A stretch of DNA of 64,000 bases from a virus. How positions within the stretch are numbered: the first letter of the stretch is position 1; every line of letters begins with the position of its first letter. This document shows, piece after piece, positions 8,138 to 15,456 of this stretch. Location of the stretch: positions 1-64,000 of IMG/VR virus record IMGVR_UViG_3300029985_000693. One strand, 5' to 3'. The notes below the pieces were generated by a model, which was not told where the DNA came from, made no database searches, and saw only the letters and a program-made list of their open reading frames with translations. The translations under genes and the position numbers were made by a program.

Positions 8138-9016
8138 ATGACTTTCCCCAACCAAGTTTCCAGTACTACCACGGATGTAGGTACCCCTTTTGGCCAGATA
8201 AACGTGGGTAATTCTAATGGCTTTACACCTGGAGCGACTGTATTGATAAGTTCTCAGGTATTTCCTACTCCCTATCAATTAAAAATACTATCCATACAAG
8301 GGAATCAATTAAACCTAGTAACCCTACAAGACACCATACCTGATTTAAGCCAATTTGGTACCCTACCTACAGATACCACCACTATCACCCAAATAACTAC
8401 TCCGATAGGATGGTATACCCTTTTAGATGGTAATCCCGGTTCTTCATATTATGGTTATTTTAACAAAGTTACTGGTCCCGATACTGGCAACGCCAATGAA
8501 TGGGATCAGTTTTGGTGCTTAAATGCATCCAATAATGGTGATTCAATAATTTGGATTTGTTCTTCTCCAGGTGTTTGCGCTCCTCAATGGGCTGAAGGCC
8601 AATCCATCCAAATAAACATGCAACGCAGTAATGCTGGTCAAAACTACGTTGCTACTTCTAGTGGTACTACTACTGGGGGAAATGCCCCTACTGGTACAGC
8701 CACAGAAACAGGAACTGATGGAATTACATGGATTTATGTAAATAGTTTACCTGTTGCTACATTTAACAGTATATTATTGGCAAGTCCTGGTGGAAGTCCT
8801 CCAACCTTTGTAAACAATGAGATACCAACAGGTTCAATAGATGGTATTAACGGTACCTTTACTTTACTACACATACCTCTTGATGGCATTAATGTGTATT
8901 TATCGGGATTAAGAGTCCCCCCTGTTAATTATACTTTAATTGGCAATGTTTTTACTTTCGTATTAGGGCAAATTCCACCAGAAGGATCTTATCTTTATGT
9001 CGATTACTCATATTAA
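8138..9016 (+). CDS. Virion surface protein paralogous to the gene at 7380, with added fibre-type domain
   Basis: A 292-residue protein. Residues 1-215 are paralogous to the whole product of the gene at 7380 (shared GTDGITW, NMQR and GPDTG-type landmarks). Residues 220-292 add a module (NEIPTGSIDGINGTFTLLHI...YLYVDYSY) of a kind common in phage fibre and baseplate proteins, with the typical 'GTING-x-FTL ... G-x-x-L-x-VDY' layout. There is no Shine-Dalgarno, only the AATCTTTAA box. The 3' end overlaps the next gene by 20 bases. It is probably a fibre or decoration component. Confidence 0.6.
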   Translation: MTFPNQVSSTTTDVGTPFGQINVGNSNGFTPGATVLISSQVFPTPYQLKILSIQGNQLNLVTLQDTIPDLSQFGTLPTDTTTITQITTPIGWYTLLDGNPGSSYYGYFNKVTGPDTGNANEWDQFWCLNASNNGDSIIWICSSPGVCAPQWAEGQSIQINMQRSNAGQNYVATSSGTTTGGNAPTGTATETGTDGITWIYVNSLPVATFNSILLASPGGSPPTFVNNEIPTGSIDGINGTFTLLHIPLDGINVYLSGLRVPPVNYTLIGNVFTFVLGQIPPEGSYLYVDYSY

Positions 9017-10244
9017 GTTTTCTCGTATAACAGGTATTTTAGGTGTAATTGGTCTTATAGCTATAGGGGCCGTTGGTTTTAGGTTTAAGGACGCTATTGC
9101 TGCGGCTACTGGTATTAATACCCAACAAGCTATAACCGCTGCTCCTGTTGCTATGAATATGTCCGGTTTGGATGCAGGAGAAGGGGTTAGTGTAGCTTTT
9201 GCCAAGGCCGATCACGTACACCCTATATCCGGTATATTGTCTCCAATTAACGGAGGGACTGGTCTAAGTGTGGATTCTGGCACCTTCATAATGACCAACG
9301 CTTTGGATGGAGGACAAATTAATGTACAAGCATACATAACTGGTAAAACAGATTATACCCAACAAAGTACCACAATGACCGTAATAGGTGGTCTTGGTTC
9401 AAATGACGGTATGGACATTTTCGGTGGAGACTCAACAGATGGAGGTCAATCTGGTTTCGGCCTAGTCATTTGGGCTGGTAACTCCAATGGTGGCTCCGAC
9501 TTAAACGCAGACGGAGGGGTCGGAGGTAGCGCCTTTTTGGCCTTCGGAACAGGAGAAGCTCAAGGACTTACAGGTATTGGTGGTCCCAGGAACGGATGGG
9601 GACTTTTAGGATATGGTGGTTGCCAAGGAGAATTCTACTATTGTGGAGCTATTGCTTCTGAATACGTAGGAGATGGAGTTGAAGGTTATGGTTATGGGGG
9701 TAACGGTTATTACGGTGTAAGAGGTATTGGAGGTACCCTAACAGATGGAGGTGGAACCACTACAGGAGTAAGAGGTGATGGTTCTCAGGCTGGAGGTAAT
9801 GGAGGTCAGTTCTACGCTCACGGTGGTAATTATGCTGGTATTATAACTCAAGGTGGTCCAGATGGTGGTCCAGGAGCATATATAATTGGTGGAACCGATG
9901 GTGGAGCAGCTTTAGTGTTGTCTCCAAATTCTGGTCCAGCAATTGCAATGCTCCCAACAGCCCCTCCAATGAGTCCAACCACAAATGGTTATATTTATCA
10001 AGATAATGTATTAAATTCATTTATGGTAGGAGATGGCACCTATTCCTACCGTATGCCTAAATGCAAAGTTCACGCTCTTAATGGTTCGGGTATTTACACC
10101 CAAAGTGTTGAAACAGGATCTACCGGATGCTCCGTTACGGACCAAGATAACGCTATTGCTGGTAAATGCAAAATAGCAGCAACCACTCTTACCGTAACAA
10201 TACCCGGTGGAGCTTCAGACAATATAAACCTCTGTTACCAATAA
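8997..10244 (+). CDS. Glycine-rich fibre-like protein with N-terminal membrane segment
   Basis: A 415-residue protein. Residues 10-30 are one hydrophobic segment (GILGVIGLIAIGAVGF) that could be a signal anchor. Residues 60-90 carry the tail-fibre-like phrase ADHVHPISGI followed by INGGTGLS. The middle (130-300) is extremely Gly-rich (GYGYGGNGYYG, GGNGGQFYAHGGN), similar to the glycine-rich receptor-binding regions of some phage adhesins. The C-terminus has four cysteines. The start overlaps the preceding gene by 20 bases. It is likely a receptor-contacting or surface-exposed protein; the membrane segment is odd for a virion protein. Confidence 0.55.
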   Translation: MSITHIKFSRITGILGVIGLIAIGAVGFRFKDAIAAATGINTQQAITAAPVAMNMSGLDAGEGVSVAFAKADHVHPISGILSPINGGTGLSVDSGTFIMTNALDGGQINVQAYITGKTDYTQQSTTMTVIGGLGSNDGMDIFGGDSTDGGQSGFGLVIWAGNSNGGSDLNADGGVGGSAFLAFGTGEAQGLTGIGGPRNGWGLLGYGGCQGEFYYCGAIASEYVGDGVEGYGYGGNGYYGVRGIGGTLTDGGGTTTGVRGDGSQAGGNGGQFYAHGGNYAGIITQGGPDGGPGAYIIGGTDGGAALVLSPNSGPAIAMLPTAPPMSPTTNGYIYQDNVLNSFMVGDGTYSYRMPKCKVHALNGSGIYTQSVETGSTGCSVTDQDNAIAGKCKIAATTLTVTIPGGASDNINLCYQ

Positions 10245-10252
10245 TAGACCCC

Positions 10253-10266
10253 AATTTTAAGGGAAT
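10253..10266 (+). promoter_or_regulatory. AATTTTAA box with pairing CCC/GGG flanks
   Basis: CCCAATTTTAAGGG lies just before the ATG at 10267. CCC and GGG can pair across the box, which would hide the AAGGG ribosome binding site. The arrangement is nearly the same as at 1535. Confidence 0.45.
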
Positions 10267-12384
10267 ATGGCTAATGACACTTTAGAGAAAAATTGGAAGA
10301 GTGCCCTATTGGGTGGAGTTTTAGGAGCTGGACTTTTAGCTAACAACAGTATAGGTCACGAACCAGCCCTTCCCAAACCAATAGTTCAACCAAAGGTGGA
10401 CTCACCTTGGTCTACTACCGGTTTGCATCCAGATTTATTGCCAATAGCCTTCCTAGAAAGTTCCGGGGGTAAATTTACCCAGCACCAACCCCACTCGGGG
10501 GGTCCATACTACACGGCCTTTGGATCTGTGGGATTAAAACCCGTAAGTGCTCATGATTATTACCTAAAAAACAAACAAGTACAAGCTAAATATCCAGATC
10601 TTTCCGATAAGGATAAGTTCACTCAAAAACTAAAGACAGATCCAAAATTCTACAACGAAATGGCTTCAGACCTATGGACTCAAAACGCCAATAAGTTCAA
10701 AAACTCTTTACCTCATGCTGTTTATGCATGGCGACACGGACGCAAGGCGGCTATTGATGCAGGTAAAGAAACAGTACAAAATGATCCTTACGTTAAATCA
10801 TATTTAGGATACCAATCTAAACAAAAAGACATGATACCTAAAGTTAAAGCCGTTAAGGCTCCAGAACACCCCAAAGGGATGACTTGTTCCGATGGTCAAT
10901 GCTCGGTACCAAGTCATTACGATCCTGTAGCAGCCGCAAAATACGAAGAAAGCCTTGGCTTAAACAAAAGTCTAACAGAGGGTATGCTGTTTGATATATA
11001 TATAAGCTGGGCGTTAGAAGAAGTTGAGGTGGAAGCTCAACTCTATGCCAAAGAAGGGAACACCCTCGCCTTACGTAATTTAGAAGACAAAATTAAAGAC
11101 GCCAATCAGTTATGGGAATCATTTTGCCTGAGGACCATGGGCGAAGTGATTTGTGTCGGAGGAATATCAGATGTGGGTAGAATCTTGTTGCACCAAGACT
11201 CTTTAGATGAATTACCGACAATTAAAAGCGAGATAGAGGCTATATTCGACTCTCCCGTAAGTATAGGAGCTGGTAGGGATTTAAAAGAATCCGACCAAGC
11301 CCTGTATATTTGCGCTAAAGAAACCCCTGGTAAAATAGTATTCTACACCCAAGAAATAGCATATAAAATCAAATTAATATCCGATTCTATGGCTAAATCC
11401 GAAAATGCCCCTGCGGCTCAAGCCAAGGAAGACGCTCAAGCTAAAAAAAGGAATTGGAAACAAGCCTTCTCTGCTCATGTCACTACCGCTGATCCATCTA
11501 AAAATTCCAATTGGCACAAAACGGGCTCTTTTAGAGGCAAGACTCATGCTGGTTTTATTCATGCCAAAGCCGGTGGGGATGTTCCAAGCGTACACAAGCC
11601 AAAGGCACCTGAACATACACCAGAAAGAGTTGCTGGACTCCGGAAGCCGAAGGATATTTTGAATGATTTAACCAACCTATCTGCCAAGGGTTCCGGTAAA
11701 CCAAAAGAAGACATAGAAGGAATAAAAAAGAAGATAGTCAAACTCCTAGAAAACCTTAAATCAGAAGAACTAGAACAATTAAAAATAGCAAATCCAGACG
11801 CTTACGCTACGATTCTAAAGCTAATAGGAGCCATTACGTCCATCGGAAGGGCTCTTCCTGAAGCTCCAAGGGAGTCCAATGAAGACTGGGTACCACCACC
11901 CGCTCCAGCTCAAGTCGCCAAAACCGAAGATGTTAACATAGTACAGGCTGCATTCCTAGATAACACCAGCAAGGTTGTATATGGTACTGGTTCTTGTCAT
12001 GATATAAACTACTTACCTACCGAATACAACGAAAAAACCTATACGGAAGGTTTCCTTACAGATGAAAATGAATTCGTATCCAGAGAAGAAGCTGGGGGAT
12101 TAAGATCTGAGGACGTATTCAAAACAAATGATTCCAAAGAGTTCCTTGCTAATTTGAATAAGGGGGGTATAAAGCTGCCATCAATTAAGGTGAAAAGGTT
12201 TATTCGTCCGAGCTATCCCATTGGAACAGAAAAACAAAACGGACTAGGAGTTCTAGAAATAAAGGTGCAACACTTAGGTCCGCAAGGCGAGCCAGGGGAA
12301 ATAGGCTGGAACAAGATCGGCTCTGGCAAGATAATGGGTTCAGATGGCCACCCTATAAGTTCTCAAAATCAAAGAGCTAAATAA
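10267..12384 (+). CDS. Large multidomain protein with lytic-transglycosylase-like N-terminal domain
   Basis: A 705-residue protein. Residues 10-30 form a short hydrophobic stretch. Residues 50-180 resemble a soluble lytic transglycosylase fold: LLPIAFLESSGG (catalytic-Glu-type motif ESSGG near residue 63) and a later HAVYAWRHGRKAAIDAG helix. The middle is helical and charged. Near residues 555-620 is a phage-common module (GTGSCHDIN ... GFLTDENEFVSREEA). The protein may cleave peptidoglycan as a virion-associated or lysis enzyme and carry assembly modules. The 3' end overlaps the next gene by one base. The transglycosylase call is motif-level only. Confidence 0.5.
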   Translation: MANDTLEKNWKSALLGGVLGAGLLANNSIGHEPALPKPIVQPKVDSPWSTTGLHPDLLPIAFLESSGGKFTQHQPHSGGPYYTAFGSVGLKPVSAHDYYLKNKQVQAKYPDLSDKDKFTQKLKTDPKFYNEMASDLWTQNANKFKNSLPHAVYAWRHGRKAAIDAGKETVQNDPYVKSYLGYQSKQKDMIPKVKAVKAPEHPKGMTCSDGQCSVPSHYDPVAAAKYEESLGLNKSLTEGMLFDIYISWALEEVEVEAQLYAKEGNTLALRNLEDKIKDANQLWESFCLRTMGEVICVGGISDVGRILLHQDSLDELPTIKSEIEAIFDSPVSIGAGRDLKESDQALYICAKETPGKIVFYTQEIAYKIKLISDSMAKSENAPAAQAKEDAQAKKRNWKQAFSAHVTTADPSKNSNWHKTGSFRGKTHAGFIHAKAGGDVPSVHKPKAPEHTPERVAGLRKPKDILNDLTNLSAKGSGKPKEDIEGIKKKIVKLLENLKSEELEQLKIANPDAYATILKLIGAITSIGRALPEAPRESNEDWVPPPAPAQVAKTEDVNIVQAAFLDNTSKVVYGTGSCHDINYLPTEYNEKTYTEGFLTDENEFVSREEAGGLRSEDVFKTNDSKEFLANLNKGGIKLPSIKVKRFIRPSYPIGTEKQNGLGVLEIKVQHLGPQGEPGEIGWNKIGSGKIMGSDGHPISSQNQRAK

Positions 12385-13127
12385 TGTTTACAGTAAAACT
12401 CAAAGCTCCAGACTTTGATAAGATAGCCAAAGATCTAGGAAGTGAGATAGACGAGCGTATCGATGGACTTGTATCAACTATGGCTCAAAAAGCATTTGAT
12501 CATATAGTTGATATAGCCCAAGAGGAATTAAAGACTCTAAAAGATAAATATATAGAAGGTCTAGAAATAGAACAATTGACTCCAACCTCTTGGTTGATAT
12601 CTATGACCGATAAATCAGGATGGATAGAAACTGGTCACGAACCAGGATTCCAAATGTTACCGGGCTTTTTAAACAGTCCTAAAGCAAAAACAGCCAAAGA
12701 CGGTTCTAAATACCTAATCATACCAATGGAACATGCTACCGAAACTAGTCATTCCACCCAAAAAGGTCAAGAAACCAAAGACCTATTGAAGAGAGAACTC
12801 AGTCAAAGAGGAGTTCCTTTTACCGGTATAGAAAATGGCAACAACGGAAAACCAAAACTAGGAACTTTGCACAATTTCAACTTTGGAGGTCGCCAGGGGC
12901 TCACTGGTATTCCATATCTTCAAGGTGTGAGGATTAGTCAAAAACAAACCAATCAGGGCGTTAAACGGTCTATAATGACCTGGAGGACCGCTTCTAGCAA
13001 GCAAAACCCATCGGAATATTGGGTTCTAGAGAATGGAACCAAAGGATTGGGTGCTTTTGACAAAACTGTGGATTGGATAGAACAAGAATGGGAAAAATTG
13101 GTATTGGGAGAATTTGGTACCAGTTAG
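12384..13127 (+). CDS. Probable tail-completion/neck protein (HK97 gp10-like)
   Basis: A 247-residue protein. The N-terminal helix pair (DFDKIAKDLGSEIDERIDGL...QKAFDHIVDIAQEEL), the following WIETGHEPGFQM segment and the closing phrase EYWVLENGTKGLGAFDK...WIEQEWEK match the general plan of phage neck and tail-completion proteins of the HK97 gp10 type. It overlaps the gene upstream by one base (TAATG). Its stop overlaps, on the opposite strand, the stop of the leftward gene at 13124. The family call is tentative. Confidence 0.5.
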   Translation: MFTVKLKAPDFDKIAKDLGSEIDERIDGLVSTMAQKAFDHIVDIAQEELKTLKDKYIEGLEIEQLTPTSWLISMTDKSGWIETGHEPGFQMLPGFLNSPKAKTAKDGSKYLIIPMEHATETSHSTQKGQETKDLLKRELSQRGVPFTGIENGNNGKPKLGTLHNFNFGGRQGLTGIPYLQGVRISQKQTNQGVKRSIMTWRTASSKQNPSEYWVLENGTKGLGAFDKTVDWIEQEWEKLVLGEFGTS

Positions 13128-13459
13128 TCTTTAGGGGTATTGTACTTAAAACCCACCATACTCAATAAGTCACTAACATCCCTAATACTTAAGGCATCGC
13201 TAGGATTGTCTGAGTCAAATTCGGAAATTATTGAGTTAATTAGCTTAATAACCTTATTAACAGCTTTTTGCTTGAAAACCATACGATAATGAGTAGAACA
13301 TGGTCGCCCTAAGGCCACTTGTACTTCTATGGATTTCCTAAGTAAATTACCCCGCTGCACTGGCTCTCTGTAAGCCTTAAGAAAATCCTTAAAACAAGAC
13401 AAAATATAAGCTTCCTTAAACTCTGGTGGCTTTAACTGTTCGGGCATATCTAATAACAT
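13124..13459 (-). CDS. Lone leftward gene inside the rightward structural region
   Basis: It encodes 111 residues if started at the ATG at 13459 (107 from the ATG at 13447); longer in-frame starts reach into the next rightward gene. The product is a balanced, helical, soluble protein (FKEAYILSCFKDFLKAYREP...AVNKVIKLINSIISEFD) with no recognised family. It fills a 350-bp space that has no rightward gene, and its stop codon overlaps the stop of the gene at 12384. No clear ribosome binding site is visible. It may be a small regulator, an early gene or a mobile 'moron'. Confidence 0.55.
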   Translation of the reverse strand: MLLDMPEQLKPPEFKEAYILSCFKDFLKAYREPVQRGNLLRKSIEVQVALGRPCSTHYRMVFKQKAVNKVIKLINSIISEFDSDNPSDALSIRDVSDLLSMVGFKYNTPKD

Positions 13460-13480
13460 TGCTAGCAATCTTAGTCTACA

Positions 13481-14494
13481 ATGACCACAAATGTCAATAC
13501 AGTTTCGGTAGATTCGCCTCCTTTGGCGACACCTCAATTGCTATCCAACACAGAAACCAGGGGTATTGTAGATACTTCTTGGGTATTGCGCACCGCTATT
13601 ATGGCTGGTTTGGAAGATATACGCCAAAATCCAGAACTAATCAATTATGCGCTTTCCAATCTTTTCTTAATAGACCCTATAACCAATAAAGACATAAGAA
13701 CCACTATTATAAATACTGCTAAGGACTGGATTCTTAACAGTAAAATCTCAGTGGTGCTTTACCCCAAATTAGACGAAGTGGAATTTCCTTGTGTAACTAT
13801 TAATATACTGGATTCTGTTGAAGTCGAAAACCAATTAGGAGACATCCACTACAAACCGTCCCAAGAAGGGAATACAGTAGATCCGTACCTATTGGGACCA
13901 ATCACCACCTCTGCCTATAATGTAGATACCGGTGAAATCACTCTACCCGCCAGTGCTGGCTCTATATACAGTACAGAAAGAATGGCTGTAATTGGTACGG
14001 ACGGAAAAGAAATACCCATAGTCAAATCTTGGTATGGAAGCAGTATTTTCATTCCTCCTAATACAAATCCGTCCCTAGTTAATATCATAAGTGTAGGAAC
14101 CGCCTCCCCTAACGCTAGGACGAGGTTGGAGTCTGCTAGATTCCTAGAGAAATTTACCATTGGATGCTTTGCTCAAGGCGAACCGTCTTATACTATTTAT
14201 CTCAATAGCATAATTATGTTTGTTTTGTTAAGATATCGAGAAAATCTACTAGAAGCAAGAGGTTACGAACGTACCACCGTAAGTAATGGAGCTTTAACCA
14301 GCTTTTCTCAATTTATAGAAGGCAAGGAAAACGTATTTGGCCGAAATATCAATATAAGTGGATATACTAATGTAGTTTGGCCTAAGTATACCTCGATCGT
14401 TCTTAATAGTGTTGTGACTCAAGTTGTGGCTCAAGTAGTTGGAGAAACCCCATCCAATCCGGTGCCGGGGAATATCTTGTGGACTTCAAAATAA
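13481..14494 (+). CDS. Virion protein, neck or tail-sheath-adjacent (337 aa)
   Basis: A 337-residue protein with no charged clusters, beta-rich from residue 95 on. It contains SSIFIPPNTNPS and a long C-terminal region with several hydrophobic strands. It lies between the gp10-like gene and the sheath gene, where neck, terminator and joining proteins are usually encoded. A box-like AATCTTAG lies 8 bases before the ATG and there is no Shine-Dalgarno. It is followed by a GIY-YIG gene. Function is inferred from position only. Confidence 0.55.
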   Translation: MTTNVNTVSVDSPPLATPQLLSNTETRGIVDTSWVLRTAIMAGLEDIRQNPELINYALSNLFLIDPITNKDIRTTIINTAKDWILNSKISVVLYPKLDEVEFPCVTINILDSVEVENQLGDIHYKPSQEGNTVDPYLLGPITTSAYNVDTGEITLPASAGSIYSTERMAVIGTDGKEIPIVKSWYGSSIFIPPNTNPSLVNIISVGTASPNARTRLESARFLEKFTIGCFAQGEPSYTIYLNSIIMFVLLRYRENLLEARGYERTTVSNGALTSFSQFIEGKENVFGRNINISGYTNVVWPKYTSIVLNSVVTQVVAQVVGETPSNPVPGNILWTSK

Positions 14495-14529
14495 AGCATT
14501 TTTTGGCCAAACAAAATTACCGGAATCTT

Positions 14530-14541
14530 AATTTTAAACAG
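14530..14541 (+). promoter_or_regulatory. AATTTTAA box before the second GIY-YIG gene
   Basis: AATTTTAAACAG directly precedes the ATG at 14542 and favours that start over the ATG at 14479. It is notable that a mobile gene carries the same box as resident virion genes. Confidence 0.4.
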
Positions 14542-15450
14542 ATGGACAAGATAAGATACCATATCTATATATTAAAACATCCTATTACTAATGAAATTAG
14601 ATACGTAGGACAAACGAAAAATACTCTCTCCAACAGACTATATGATCATTTATATGAAGCAAGGAAAAGAAAAAATCTAACATACAAAAATAATTGGGTG
14701 TTTTCATTGCTGCAAAAAGAATTAAAACCAAAAATAGAAATGTTAGATTATGCTTGGGGGATAGAAGAGGCAAATCAAATAGAAAAAACATATATTAAAA
14801 GATTCAAAGAAATGGGAAAAAGATTAACCAATTCAACCACAGGAGGAGAGGGGCATGTACCAATTCCATTAACAGAAGAACAAAAAGATAAGTATCGCAA
14901 ACAAGTTATAGAATTAAATACAGGGAAAATTTACAAAAGCCAAACACATGCCGCTAAAGAATTGGGAGTTCTACCTTCAAGTATATCCGCCATATGCAAG
15001 GGAAAGCATGCTTCTATTCATGGTTATCGATTTCAATACGGGAACACGCCGGTCGATTACAAGAACCCACATAAAGCATTGAAAAGACCAATAATTGAAG
15101 TAAAAAGTGGAATTAAATACAACAATACAAAGGAAGCTGCCGAAACACTAAAGTTAGACAAAAGCCATATATCTGCTGTTTTAAGAGGAGATCGTATTCA
15201 AACGGGTGGTTGTCAATTTAAATACGCAGACGACTCGTCCGTATTTGTATTAAGAAATAGGAAATTCAATAACAAAAAGATCATAGAGACAACCACAAAT
15301 ACAATTTATAACAGTATCAAAGAAGCGGCTTTAAAAAATAACCTTAAGCCATGTTCCCTGTCACAAGCAATTAACGGAAAAATCAAAAAGCTAAGATGTG
15401 GTCTTGTGTTTAAGTTTTTAATAGAAACACAACCAAACCGTAATATTTAA
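14542..15450 (+). CDS. GIY-YIG homing endonuclease with three NUMOD1 repeats
   Basis: A 302-residue homing endonuclease. The GIY-YIG core begins at residue 6 (YHIYILKHP...IRYVGQT) with the Arg helix after it (NRLYDHLYEA). The C-terminal 170 residues carry three NUMOD1 DNA-binding repeats: ELNTGKIYKSQTHAAKELG, EVKSGIKYNNTKEAAETL and ETTTNTIYNSIKEAALKNN, each followed by an SxISxxxxG helix. An in-frame ATG at 14479 overlaps the previous gene and would add a 21-residue extension with no homology to the GIY-YIG core, so the ATG at 14542 is preferred. It is AT-rich relative to its neighbours, consistent with mobility. Confidence 0.88.
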   Translation: MDKIRYHIYILKHPITNEIRYVGQTKNTLSNRLYDHLYEARKRKNLTYKNNWVFSLLQKELKPKIEMLDYAWGIEEANQIEKTYIKRFKEMGKRLTNSTTGGEGHVPIPLTEEQKDKYRKQVIELNTGKIYKSQTHAAKELGVLPSSISAICKGKHASIHGYRFQYGNTPVDYKNPHKALKRPIIEVKSGIKYNNTKEAAETLKLDKSHISAVLRGDRIQTGGCQFKYADDSSVFVLRNRKFNNKKIIETTTNTIYNSIKEAALKNNLKPCSLSQAINGKIKKLRCGLVFKFLIETQPNRNI

Positions 15451-15456
15451 GGGTAT

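Noticed and set aside
11405-11662. 85-codon plus-strand frame inside the gene at 10267
   Set aside because: A basic frame-shifted reading of Lys/Ala-rich codons with no start signals; the parent frame is continuous and has domain features.
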